Shown one piece after another: positions 17,777 to 25,469 of a stretch of DNA of 30,589 bases (the first letter of the stretch is position 1; the number at the start of each line of letters is the position of its first letter). Below the pieces are notes generated by a model that searched no databases, was not told the DNA's origin, and was given only the letters and a program-made list of their open reading frames with translations. The position numbers and the translations under genes were made by a program. Origin of the DNA: CAYXRK01 sp964467615. Lineage in GTDB: Bacteria > Hydrogenedentota > Hydrogenedentia > Hydrogenedentales > GCA-2746185. The stretch spans positions 1-30,589 of the forward strand of contig CAYXRK010000037.1 of NCBI GenBank assembly GCA_964467615.1. The letters are read 5' to 3'.

Positions 17777-18831
17777 GTGTTGCTGAAAGTTTTGGTAAGC
17801 CAACCAATGAGAATCGTGTTGAGTTCTTCGGAATGTTCCTGCTGCGTCCAGTGGCCGCAATCCTGAATGACGTGCTTTTCGGTGTTGGGCGCCCATTGCT
17901 GGATGGTGTCGGCCATCGACGGCGGCAATACAACGTCATCTTCCGCGCCAACGTAAAGACACGGCATATCGATGTGGTACTTCACATTGGCCGTGTCTTC
18001 CCAATTCCGGTCAATGTTGCGGTACCAATTGATTCCGCCGGTGAATCCGGTCTTCTCGAACGTGTTCACGTAGAAGTCGAGTTCTTCAGGACTCACAATC
18101 AGCTTGCCGGGGAACGCGCTGAGATCGGCATTCTCGATCATGCTCAGCAGTTCGAAGTTGCGCTCTGGCGCGTTCGCCGGAAGTTTCGCGAACTGTTCCG
18201 CCGTCATGGGCGACTCGCGCAAAAACACGCTGAACGTCTTGCGTACGTCCTTGGCGAGCACCGCATCCGCGACGCCAGGCTTTTGAAACGCGACGATATA
18301 ATTGTTCTCGCCGCGCATTTGCTTCATCAAATCAAGCGGCTTCATGGGCGAGCGCGGTATGAACGGCGTGTTCACGCCGATAACGCCCGCCACGCGATCC
18401 GGGTGCAGTAACGGCATCGACCACACGATCATCCCGCCCCAGTCGTGTCCGCAGAAGACGGCCTTGTCTATCTTGAGCGAGTCCATCAGGCCTACGAGAT
18501 CGCCGCAAATGTGCCGCAGCGAATAGTCCTCGACTTTTTCGGGCCGATCGGTCAGGCCGTACCCACGCTGGTCGGGTGCGATGGCGCGAAACCCGGCCTT
18601 CGCCAGCGCGGGCAGTTGGTGGCGCCACGAGTACGCAAGTTCCGGAAAGCCATGCGAGAAAATAACGGGGAACCCCTCCCCCATTTCGTAATACGCCATG
18701 CGAATACCGTTCGTCTGCGCGTATTTCGGATCGGGAAACGAAGGCGCGGCGGCCAACGCTGCTCGAGGACGGGCAAGCGCGAGCGCGGCGGCAACGGCTG
18801 AAGTCGAAAGAAACGTGCGGCGGGTAATCAT
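17773..18831 (-). CDS. Tat-exported alpha/beta hydrolase, epoxide hydrolase type
   Basis: This 352-aa protein begins MITRRTFLSTSAVAAALALA, a twin-arginine signal (RRTFLS) with a typical Ala-rich core and an ALA cleavage region, so a folded protein is likely exported. The hydrolase domain has HGFPE (60-64), nucleophile Asp130 in GHDWGG, acid Asp299 in AEDDVV and base His327 in CGHWTQ. The lid tyrosines that activate the epoxide are present, Tyr178 (NYIVAFQ) and Tyr270 (NWYRN). This full set favours a true epoxide hydrolase over a haloalkane dehalogenase; the substrate is unknown. The ATG at 18831 is chosen because GGAG lies 9 nt before it; an upstream in-frame ATG (18840) abuts that GGAG. Its stop overlaps the ABC ATPase start. 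Confidence 0.88.
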   Translation of the reverse strand: MITRRTFLSTSAVAAALALARPRAALAAAPSFPDPKYAQTNGIRMAYYEMGEGFPVIFSHGFPELAYSWRHQLPALAKAGFRAIAPDQRGYGLTDRPEKVEDYSLRHICGDLVGLMDSLKIDKAVFCGHDWGGMIVWSMPLLHPDRVAGVIGVNTPFIPRSPMKPLDLMKQMRGENNYIVAFQKPGVADAVLAKDVRKTFSVFLRESPMTAEQFAKLPANAPERNFELLSMIENADLSAFPGKLIVSPEELDFYVNTFEKTGFTGGINWYRNIDRNWEDTANVKYHIDMPCLYVGAEDDVVLPPSMADTIQQWAPNTEKHVIQDCGHWTQQEHSEELNTILIGWLTKTFSNT

Positions 18832-18933
18832 GGACGGCATCTCCGTAGTGGTGAACGGAACATCCTAGCGCAGCACGGCCTCGAATTACACAACGCGACG
18901 CCGGTCCCTGCTAACGACGAGCGCTAAACGGTG

Positions 18934-20259
18934 TTACTCAATCTCCGCGCGTGGCGCCTCGTCTTGGGCCTGCGCCGCGCCCGTTGCGTTCGTTTCCACG
19001 GGTAGTTCATGAATGCGATCCGGGTTCCATCCCAGCGTGAGCATCAGCACCGCAAACCCCACCACGTACGCGAGTGCGATCGACCACCCGTGCTTGATCC
19101 ACGCGCCGACGGACTTCGCGTGCGGGAACATATTCGTAAGCGCGACTCCCGCCGAGGACCCAAACCAAATCATCGAGCCACCAAAACCCACGGTGTAAGC
19201 CAGCATGCCCCAATCGTAGCCGTCCTGCTCGAGGGCGAGCTTGGTGAGGGGGATGTTGTCGAAGACGGCGGAAATGCAGCCCAGCGCGAAGGCCGTCATC
19301 CACGATGCCTCGGGAAGTTCCTCGACGGGCATGAGCGATGCGCAAGCGACGAGCGCGAGAAGGAAGATGGTCCCCTTGATCGCGTTTGGGACCTCGCCCC
19401 ACGGGGTCTTGGAAACGAGCGCCCCGGCAATAATCGCGACCCACACGCCCGCTGCGGGAAAGCCAATCCAAAAATTCGCGCCGATGGCGCCCGCCAAGAT
19501 CAGCGCGACGATCCCCAACTTGACCCAATCGACCTTGTGATGCCCGATTTCTTCCTTCTGAATCGGCTGATACTTGTGTTGTTTGATCGAGCAAATCACC
19601 CCGAAAACCAGCAGCGCCGGCACGCCCGCGGCGAAGGCGCGGAATACTTCGGTCGGCGGCACGCCCGCGATCCACATCATGGTCGTGGTCGTATCGCCGA
19701 CCACGGTCCCCGCGCCGCCCGCATTGCTCGCCGCTACAATCGCCGCGAGATATCCGATGTCCACCCGTCCCTTGAAAACCCTTAGCGCAATGGTGCCGCC
19801 TATCATCGCCGCCGCGATGTTGTCGAGAAATGCCGATATCGCGAAGATCAACGCGAGCAACACGAACCCGCCCAGCCAGTCGTCCGGAAGGAAGCGCGGA
19901 AGAATATCCGGTACCTTCGACTCCTCGAAATGTTTGGCCAGAATCGCAAATCCGAGGAGCAGGCCAAGGAGGTTGACGAGTATCGGCCACTCCTGCTCGA
20001 AGTGATGGACGACGCTGAAGTCCTCGACAAACATCAACTTCATCGCGAGCACCGAGGCAAGGCCGGTCAGCGCCACGTACATCGTGAATTCGTGGAAAAG
20101 CGCGACCCCAAGCAAGGTGATGGTGAACAAATAAAACTCGGCCCGAATCGCCGGTACCTCCGGCACGCCTTGGGCCGTTCCCGATAGCAACACGGAAACG
20201 AACACAACGAAAATGGCGAAGACACCCAGCGCCACCATAATGTTCCTGCTTATGAACAT
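18934..20259 (-). CDS. NhaD/ArsB-type sodium:proton antiporter family protein
   Basis: This 441-aa ion-transporter-superfamily protein has about 11-13 membrane segments. The two inverted half-repeats each carry a characteristic Asp-Asn motif, SAFLDNIAAAMIGG and SAVFDNIPLTKLAL. They are followed by the Gly/Thr-rich SNAGGAGTVVGDTTTTMMW and GFGGSMIWFGSSAG loops, as in NhaD. NhaD exchanges Na+ or Li+ for protons; related members carry arsenite or citrate, so the substrate is inferred. The C-terminal 30 residues are acidic and Ala-rich. The ATG at 20259 has AAGGA about 6 nt upstream. It lies 102 nt upstream of the hydrolase-ABC operon on the same strand, with no terminator seen between, so it may be co-transcribed. 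Confidence 0.88.
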   Translation of the reverse strand: MFISRNIMVALGVFAIFVVFVSVLLSGTAQGVPEVPAIRAEFYLFTITLLGVALFHEFTMYVALTGLASVLAMKLMFVEDFSVVHHFEQEWPILVNLLGLLLGFAILAKHFEESKVPDILPRFLPDDWLGGFVLLALIFAISAFLDNIAAAMIGGTIALRVFKGRVDIGYLAAIVAASNAGGAGTVVGDTTTTMMWIAGVPPTEVFRAFAAGVPALLVFGVICSIKQHKYQPIQKEEIGHHKVDWVKLGIVALILAGAIGANFWIGFPAAGVWVAIIAGALVSKTPWGEVPNAIKGTIFLLALVACASLMPVEELPEASWMTAFALGCISAVFDNIPLTKLALEQDGYDWGMLAYTVGFGGSMIWFGSSAGVALTNMFPHAKSVGAWIKHGWSIALAYVVGFAVLMLTLGWNPDRIHELPVETNATGAAQAQDEAPRAEIE

Positions 20260-20511
20260 GTGTTCCTTCCCTTCGTCTGATTACGAAAATCGCTCGTAGC
20301 GCAATCACGCAACCCAAGAAGCCCCCAAGTGCTGTTCCCGCATGCCGGCGCCACCACCGCAGCGCAGTCGTCCGCGTGGCCAAATCTACCGGCCTCCCAG
20401 CAACCAAGCGAGGGAGTATGTCGAGATAACAATACCGGAGTCAAAGCGCGCTGGGCCGAGATTGGCACGCGTGCTTTCCGCAGTCGCCCCACGCCCTGTC
20501 GCGGCGAATTC
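20260..20511. other. Divergent intergenic stretch (nhaD-like / fmdB), no gene seen
   Basis: Together with 20512-20633, this 374-bp stretch separates the divergent nhaD-like and FmdB-family genes. It contains no supported gene. I see no convincing promoter for the minus-strand antiporter gene here. Confidence 0.5.
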
Positions 20512-20541
20512 TTGCGCATTCGGACTGTTCTGGCGCATAAT
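20512..20541 (+). promoter_or_regulatory. Possible promoter upstream of the FmdB-family gene
   Basis: TTGCGC (20512-20517) and CATAAT (20536-20541) are spaced by 18 nt. Transcription would begin near 20548, only about 10 nt before the terminator-like hairpin at 20559. Confidence 0.35.
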
Positions 20542-20558
20542 GATTCATCGTATGTGGT

Positions 20559-20590
20559 AGCCCTCGCGCCCGCCAAGCCGAGGGCTTTTT
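20559..20590 (+). terminator. Intrinsic terminator-like hairpin just upstream of fmdB
   Basis: Perfect 8-bp arms AGCCCTCG (20559-20566) and CGAGGGCT (20579-20586), with a 12-nt loop, are followed directly by a T-run (20586-20590). No plus-strand gene ends upstream. The hairpin sits between a possible promoter and the ribosome site of the FmdB-family gene (AAGGAG, 20619-20624), where an attenuator would be. Confidence 0.6.
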
Positions 20591-20633
20591 ATGACGCATG
20601 TGTTTAGCAGCCACTGCGAAGGAGTGCTACGAA

Positions 20634-21062
20634 ATGCCTACCTATACTTATCAATGCACCAAGTGCGAACACTCCCAAGATGTCTTTCACCCGATGTCCG
20701 CCAAGCGGCGCGTCAAGTGTGACGAGTGCGGCGCAGCCACGCGAAAAATGCTTGGCATCGGAGCTGGCCTCATTTTCAAGGGATCAGGCTTCTACGAAAC
20801 CGACTACAAGCGAAACGGCGGAGGCAAATCCGGCGACGATTCGAAATCCGAATCTTCGAAGAAAGAAGGATCGGACAAGTCCGAATCGTCATCCAAGTCC
20901 GAATCCTTGTCCAAGTCCGAATCGTCCTCCAAGAGCGAATCCTCCTCGAAGACCGAAACCTCCACCAAAAGCGATTCCTCGCCCAAGTCTGATTCGTCGT
21001 CCAATACCGAAAAATCCTCCAAGAGCGAATCGAAGCCCTCGAAAGCCGCCGCGAACGCGTAA
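20634..21062 (+). CDS. FmdB-family zinc-ribbon protein with Lys/Ser/Glu repeat tail
   Basis: This 142-aa protein begins MPTYTYQCTKCEHSQDVF, the standard start of the FmdB/CxxC-CxxC regulatory zinc-ribbon family, followed by the second pair CDECG. The zinc ribbon occupies about residues 1-45. FmdB members are linked to regulation of amide or formamide use, but most are uncharacterised. After a Gly-rich linker, residues about 70-140 are a highly charged low-complexity tail. It is built from hexads of the type KSESSS and is encoded by a degenerate 18-bp repeat; usual family members are 60-110 aa. The ATG has AAGGAG with a 9-nt spacer; an upstream in-frame start would add 12 odd residues. No co-directional operon partner is evident; the next gene has its own promoter. 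Confidence 0.9.
   Translation: MPTYTYQCTKCEHSQDVFHPMSAKRRVKCDECGAATRKMLGIGAGLIFKGSGFYETDYKRNGGGKSGDDSKSESSKKEGSDKSESSSKSESLSKSESSSKSESSSKTETSTKSDSSPKSDSSSNTEKSSKSESKPSKAAANA
20877..21038 (+). repeat. Nine degenerate 18-bp in-frame tandem units
   Basis: Nine consecutive 18-bp units code for six-residue blocks of the pattern Lys-Ser-Glu-Ser-Ser-Ser with Thr, Asp and Pro variants. The first three units are the most alike (each begins AAGTCCGAATC); later units diverge mostly while keeping Lys first and an acidic residue third. This points to expansion by slippage followed by selection for the charge pattern. Confidence 0.8.
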
Positions 21063-21081
21063 ACGCATCTTAGCGCGCCGA

Positions 21082-21110
21082 TTGACCCCTTCCGGCGTTT
21101 CTGATTAAAT
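21082..21110 (+). promoter_or_regulatory. Sigma70-type promoter of the Tricorn-like gene
   Basis: TTGACC (21082-21087) and TTAAAT (21105-21110) are separated by exactly 17 nt. The inferred start near 21117 gives a leader of about 22 nt carrying GGAAGGAG 8 nt before the ATG. Confidence 0.5.
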
Positions 21111-21128
21111 CGGACGCTCCCCGGAAGG
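21088..21128. repeat. Inverted repeat spanning promoter and ribosome-binding site
   Basis: CCTTCCGG (21088-21095, in the promoter spacer) is the exact complement of CCGGAAGG (21121-21128, overlapping the ribosome site). Because the left arm lies upstream of the inferred transcription start, it would act as a DNA site rather than an mRNA hairpin unless transcription comes from fmdB. Confidence 0.35.
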
Positions 21129-21138
21129 AGTTTCCGTC

Positions 21139-24100
21139 ATGTACCGCCTCGCCCCGCTAGCCCTGTTTGTTTGCGCCCTTATCGCGCCCGCGTTTGCCCA
21201 AGGCACGCGCCTCCTGCAGCAACCCGCCATCCACGGCGACACCATCGCCTTCGTGTACGCGGGCGACATCTGGCTCGCCACCACAAGCGGCGGAGACGCA
21301 CGCCGCCTAACGACCTCGGTCGGCGTCGAGGAATCTCCAGCGTTCTCGCCCGACGGCGCGAGCATCGCTTTCACCGGGCAATATGACGGCAATACCGATG
21401 TCTTTGTCGTCCCCGCCTCCGGCGGCGATCCCGAGCGACTGACTTTCCACCCGTCCGAAGATACCGTCCGCGGATGGACGCCTGACGGCAAACGTGTTTT
21501 GTTCGAATCCGGTCGCGACAATCCGCCAGCGAATGTCGGCCAACTGTGGACAATCTCTGCCAGTGGCGGCATGCCCGAGCGGCTCCCGTTTCACATGGCG
21601 TTCGACGGCGCCTACTCGAGCGACGGCGCGCGCATCGCCTATGTGCCCGTCAGCCCGGCGTTCACAGCATGGCGTCACTACAGAGGCGGCCGCACAACAT
21701 CCATCCGCGTCGTGACAATGAGCGACCTCGCATACAAAGAGGTCCCGCGCGAAAACAGCAACGACTACCACCCCTTCTGGGTCGGCGGCACTTTATACTT
21801 CGTCTCGGATCGCGCAGGCACGATGAATCTCTTCACATACGAGGGCGCGAACGTCCGCCAACTCACGCGACACGACGACTTCGACGTGCAATGGGCCGAT
21901 GGCGACGCCGGCCGCATCGTCTACGAACAGGCGGGTTACCTCCACCTCTACGACGTTTCCTCGGGCCAATCGCGCCAACTCGAAATCACCGTCACCGGCG
22001 ATTTCCCCTGGGAGCGACCGCACTACGAAAAAGTCGGCGATGAGGTCCGATCCTTCGCCGTGTCGCCCTCCGGCGCGCGTGCCGTGTTCGAGGCCCGCGG
22101 CGACATCTTCACGCTCCCCGCCGAGAAAGGCGACGCCCGCCAACTGACCACGACCTCGAACGCGAACGACCGATCTCCAGCGTGGTCTCCCGACGGCGAA
22201 AGCATCGCGTGGTTTTCCGACCAGTCCGGCGAATACGCCCTCTACATCGCTGCGCAATCGGGAGACGGCGATCCCAAAATCATCGAATACGACGACGCCT
22301 CGTTCTACTATTCGCCTCAATGGTCGCCCGACTCGAAGCAAATCCTGTTCACTGACAAACACCTCGCCATTTGGATCGTCGACGCCAAATCCGGCAAGGC
22401 CACCCGCGTCGACGCGGACAACTACGACCACCCCGAGCGCTCGACAAACCCGGCATGGGCACCCGATTCCAAATGGGTCGCCTATGCCAAACGTCTCGAC
22501 AACCAGCTCCGTGCCATCTTCGTCTATTCGCTCGATAAGGGCGAGTCGTATCAAATTACCGACGGCCTTTCGGACGCCATCAGCCCTGCCTTCGACCGCA
22601 CCGGCAAGTACCTGTACTTCCTCGCCAGCACGAACTACGCCCTCAGCATCGGCTGGCTCGACATGACCTCCTACGTCGCCGACGTCACGCGCGTCCCCTA
22701 TCTCGTCGTGCTCGACAAAGACGAACCCTCTCCCCTCCTCCCCGAAAGCGACGAAGAAAAACCAGGCGACGATGCGGATAAGGATGAAAAGAAAGACGAC
22801 GACAAGAATGACGGCGACGAGAAGGGAGATAAGAGGAAGGAGGAAGTAGTCGACGTCACCATCGACCTCGATGGCATCGCCCAACGCATTCTCGCTATTG
22901 ATGTCCCTGCACGCGCGTATCCGTTCCTCACGGCCGGCCCAGAGAAGTCTTTCTTCTACGCCGAAAGCATCCCAAACAAGGACCGCCCCACGCTCCACAA
23001 ATACGACCTCGAAAAACGGAAATCCGAGGAGTTCATAGCCGACGTGAACGGCGTTGAAGTCTCCGCCGACGGCAAGAAACTCCTCTACCAAAGCGATAAG
23101 ACGTTCGGTATCGTCGCCACCGACAAGCCCGCCAAGTCCGGAGACGGAAAACTCGCGACGGACAAACTCGAATCCCAGATCGACCCGTCCGCCGAATGGC
23201 GTCAAATCTATGCCGAGGTCTACCGGGTCTACCGCGACTTTTTCTACGACGAGCACATCCACGGCGCGGACTGGCCCGCCATGCGCGCGAAGTACGGGCC
23301 GATGTTGGAACACGTCCGCCACCGCGCCGACCTCACCCACGTGCTCAACATGTTCCTCGCAGAGGCTGTCGCCGGTCACACCTTCGTGGGCGGCGGCGAT
23401 CAGCCCAAGCCCGGCGACGTTGCCGTCGGCCTACTCGGCGCGGACTACGAACGCGACGACGATCATTTCCGATTTGCGCGAATCTACGACGGCGAGAGTT
23501 GGAACCCCGAACTACGCGCGCCCCTGCGCGGTCCCGGCGTCGAGGTAAAACTAGGCGACTACCTCCTCGAAGTGAACGGCGCTTCCGTCACCGGCCCAAA
23601 CGTCTACGCTTATTTTCAGGCGACCGCGGGCAAACAAACGACACTCAAGATCGCCGACAACCCCCGCGGCCGCGGCGAACGCGCCGTCACCGTCGTGCCC
23701 GTCGAAAGCGAGACCGGACTCAGACGCCAAGCCTGGATGGAAGACAATCGCCGCACCGTAGACAAACTCTCCAACGGCCGCCTCGCGTACGTCTATCTCC
23801 CCAACACATCCACCCAGGGCTACACCAATTTCAATCGCTACTACTTCGGCCAACAGGATCGCAGCGGCGCGATCATTGACGAGCGATTCAACGGCGGCGG
23901 CTCCGTGGCCGACTTCATGATCGACCTCATGGATCGCCCCCTGCTCAGCTACTGGGCCACGCGCAACGGCCGGCCCTTCCCCACGCCCAACGCGGCGATC
24001 TTCGGGCCCAAGGTCATGATCATCAATGAATACGCCGGCTCCGGCGGCGACTTCCTCCCCTGGGCCTTCCGCGAACGCGGCATCGGCAAGCTCGTCGGCA

Positions 24101-24384
24101 AGCGCACCTGGGGCGGCCTCATCGGCGTTTTCGACTATCCGGTCCTCATCGACGGCGGATTCGTCACCGCGCCCCGCCTCGCGATCTACTCCAAAGACGG
24201 CGAATGGATCGTCGAAAATGTCGGCGTCTCCCCCGACATTGAAGTCGAATTCACCCCCGCCGACTTCGCCGCCCACCGCGACCCCCAACTCGAACGCGCC
24301 ATCCAAATCGCCCTCGATGACCTCGAGAAAAATCCCGTCCACAAAACACCAAGACCCGCGCCGATAGACCGGACTTCGAAATAG
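21139..24384 (+). CDS. Exported Tricorn-type protease (TolB-like beta-propeller, PDZ, S41 peptidase)
   Basis: This 1081-aa protein has a signal peptide (about 1-20, AFAQ), so it is periplasmic or secreted, unlike archaeal cytosolic Tricorn. Residues about 25-520 are WD40/TolB-like propeller repeats (SPAFSPDGASIAF, SPAWSPDGESIAW, PAWAPDSKWVAY). About 527-571 is a strongly charged Asp/Glu/Lys linker, and propeller-like sequence continues to about 690. The catalytic core follows with His747 (VAGHTFVGG), a PDZ domain (about 780-860), nucleophile Ser968 (YAGSGGDF) and Glu1026 (IVENVGVSPD). These positions closely match His746, Ser965 and Glu1023 of Thermoplasma Tricorn. The residue after the serine is Gly rather than the Asp of archaeal Tricorn. 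It probably degrades peptides released by other proteases. Confidence 0.92.
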   Translation: MYRLAPLALFVCALIAPAFAQGTRLLQQPAIHGDTIAFVYAGDIWLATTSGGDARRLTTSVGVEESPAFSPDGASIAFTGQYDGNTDVFVVPASGGDPERLTFHPSEDTVRGWTPDGKRVLFESGRDNPPANVGQLWTISASGGMPERLPFHMAFDGAYSSDGARIAYVPVSPAFTAWRHYRGGRTTSIRVVTMSDLAYKEVPRENSNDYHPFWVGGTLYFVSDRAGTMNLFTYEGANVRQLTRHDDFDVQWADGDAGRIVYEQAGYLHLYDVSSGQSRQLEITVTGDFPWERPHYEKVGDEVRSFAVSPSGARAVFEARGDIFTLPAEKGDARQLTTTSNANDRSPAWSPDGESIAWFSDQSGEYALYIAAQSGDGDPKIIEYDDASFYYSPQWSPDSKQILFTDKHLAIWIVDAKSGKATRVDADNYDHPERSTNPAWAPDSKWVAYAKRLDNQLRAIFVYSLDKGESYQITDGLSDAISPAFDRTGKYLYFLASTNYALSIGWLDMTSYVADVTRVPYLVVLDKDEPSPLLPESDEEKPGDDADKDEKKDDDKNDGDEKGDKRKEEVVDVTIDLDGIAQRILAIDVPARAYPFLTAGPEKSFFYAESIPNKDRPTLHKYDLEKRKSEEFIADVNGVEVSADGKKLLYQSDKTFGIVATDKPAKSGDGKLATDKLESQIDPSAEWRQIYAEVYRVYRDFFYDEHIHGADWPAMRAKYGPMLEHVRHRADLTHVLNMFLAEAVAGHTFVGGGDQPKPGDVAVGLLGADYERDDDHFRFARIYDGESWNPELRAPLRGPGVEVKLGDYLLEVNGASVTGPNVYAYFQATAGKQTTLKIADNPRGRGERAVTVVPVESETGLRRQAWMEDNRRTVDKLSNGRLAYVYLPNTSTQGYTNFNRYYFGQQDRSGAIIDERFNGGGSVADFMIDLMDRPLLSYWATRNGRPFPTPNAAIFGPKVMIINEYAGSGGDFLPWAFRERGIGKLVGKRTWGGLIGVFDYPVLIDGGFVTAPRLAIYSKDGEWIVENVGVSPDIEVEFTPADFAAHRDPQLERAIQIALDDLEKNPVHKTPRPAPIDRTSK

Positions 24385-24423
24385 CGAGTACCCGCGAGCG
24401 ATGACGCCAATCGTTGCCGGGCG

Positions 24424-24618
24424 CTACGGTGCCGCGTCTACCTGAATCTCTTCAGGCGGGACAATGACTACCTCCCCGTTCTTTTGTATCGCGATCGGAT
24501 GTCCGAGAAGTTTGTGTTGCGCAAGGGCGGATCGGACAGCCTGTCGAGCGGCACGCTGTATCTCGCCGGGGTTCGTCACAGGAGCATCGGGTGGAGCGCT
24601 ATTGCGTGGGCCCATCAT
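24424..24618 (-). CDS. Small protein partner of zeta-like kinase (possible antitoxin)
   Basis: This 64-aa protein has an N-terminal Pro-rich stretch, a basic helix (IQRAARQAVRSALAQHKLLG) and a short beta part (PIAIQKNGEVVIVPPEEI). Small proteins of this pattern commonly sit next to zeta-toxin-like kinases, which suggests an antitoxin or accessory subunit; this is recalled family context and not proof. Its ATG at 24618 lies inside the end of the upstream kinase gene, a 20-nt overlap in a different frame, so the two are co-expressed. The ribosome site is weak, and a second ATG follows directly. Confidence 0.65.
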   Translation of the reverse strand: MMGPRNSAPPDAPVTNPGEIQRAARQAVRSALAQHKLLGHPIAIQKNGEVVIVPPEEIQVDAAP

Positions 24619-25189
24619 GAATTATCCGAAGAATGACATTCCAACTCTGCGGTTGTAGTATACATTCCTCACCATCTTTTCCTCCATGCGCAATCAGAAC
24701 GGGTCCCGTTTGATCGGAGTTATCGTAAATTTGCCACGTGTCCAGGAAGGAACGATAAAGCTCGAAAAAGTTTTTCACCCCACGGTAGTAGCGCCTTCGA
24801 ACGGTGTCGGCCGGGACACTATGGCCCCCTGCCTTGACCCGGGCCTGCACACGGGCTACGGCAAGTTGTGGGCTTCTAAGCCAAACGAAAACCAGGTGGC
24901 AGTGGTATCCGGATTCGACCAGACTTCGTAACCACGGCGAAAAGCTTCGGCTCGCCAGCGTCGTTTCGAAGGCGAAATTCGCTCTCTTGGACGCCAAGTC
25001 TCTCAATCGAGTCAGCATAATTCGCGCCGCTTCCAGCTCAGCTGTTTGCGGTGCGAATCCTGAAAGGCCCGAAGCAATTACGTCAGCGTTCACATATGTG
25101 TCCAACCCGAATTGGCCTTGGACTATTCTCGCCGATGTCGTGCTCTTCCCCGCGCCGTTAGGACCGGCGATTATCACCACGGTTGGCAT
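24599..25189 (-). CDS. Zeta-toxin-like P-loop kinase
   Basis: This 196-aa protein begins MPTVVIIAGPNGAGKST, with Walker A at about 9-17. It continues with NADVIASGLSGF (Asp36), FAFETTLASRSF, a Walker-B-like VFVWLRSP and the distinctive GGHSVPADTVRRRYYRG with arginines that bind phosphate in this family. Zeta toxins phosphorylate UDP-N-acetylglucosamine and block wall synthesis; many chromosomal relatives have unknown substrates. The start is placed at the ATG 25189 by comparison with typical N-termini; a GTG at 25243 is possible. The gene order is kinase first, small partner second, opposite to epsilon-zeta. Parts are visibly AT-richer than the flanks (about 24640-24800), suggesting horizontal acquisition. 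Confidence 0.85.
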   Translation of the reverse strand: MPTVVIIAGPNGAGKSTTSARIVQGQFGLDTYVNADVIASGLSGFAPQTAELEAARIMLTRLRDLASKRANFAFETTLASRSFSPWLRSLVESGYHCHLVFVWLRSPQLAVARVQARVKAGGHSVPADTVRRRYYRGVKNFFELYRSFLDTWQIYDNSDQTGPVLIAHGGKDGEECILQPQSWNVILRIIHDGPTQ

Positions 25190-25290
25190 GAAGAAGGGAA
25201 TGGTATCCGTCGCTGCCTTGAGAGTGTCACCGTCGGAATACACCAGTCAACATGAGAATCCGGGTTAGCGCGGAAAAGTTGCGGTCACGG

Positions 25291-25322
25291 TGAAGCTATT
25301 TTCCCCTGAAGCTATTTTCCCC
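25291..25322. repeat. Exact 16-bp tandem duplication
   Basis: The unit TGAAGCTATTTTCCCC occurs twice head to tail at 25291-25306 and 25307-25322. It lies upstream of the zeta-like gene start and directly before the TTGACA box of the haloperoxidase promoter. The exact identity implies a recent slippage or insertion-repair event. Confidence 0.9.
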
Positions 25323-25353
25323 TTGACAGTACGGGGTACACGAGGACTAGGAT
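25323..25353 (+). promoter_or_regulatory. Possible promoter of the haloperoxidase gene
   Basis: A consensus -35 TTGACA (25323-25328) is followed after 19 nt by TAGGAT (25348-25353). The spacing is long, so the -10 call is tentative. The leader to 25470 contains a hairpin with a GAAA tetraloop (GGGC 25408-25411, GCCC 25416-25419). Confidence 0.4.
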
Positions 25354-25469
25354 CGCGTCCCGCGTTCACGGTTGGACGCACATATCGGCGCGCCGTGTCG
25401 CGGTCCGGGGCGAAAGCCCGCGTTGAGTCCATCGAATGCGTTTCCAATGCGTTCTCAAATCGTTCGACT

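Noticed and set aside
20342..20560. Possible 72-aa gene ending at the terminator hairpin upstream of fmdB
   Set aside because: No ribosome site, Pro/Arg-rich composition typical of chance frames, and a promoter-like element lies inside it. The closeness of its stop to the hairpin is noted but not enough.
20877..21038. CRISPR-like array
   Set aside because: The 18-bp periodicity is in frame inside a gene and has no spacers; it encodes a repeat peptide.
21793..23379. 528-codon minus-strand open frame opposite the Tricorn-like gene
   Set aside because: Low-complexity Val/Gly/Asp/Arg composition and full overlap with a gene whose catalytic residues are identified.
25190..25243. GTG start giving an 18-residue longer zeta-like kinase
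   Set aside because: No ribosome site, and family members normally begin a few residues before the P-loop.
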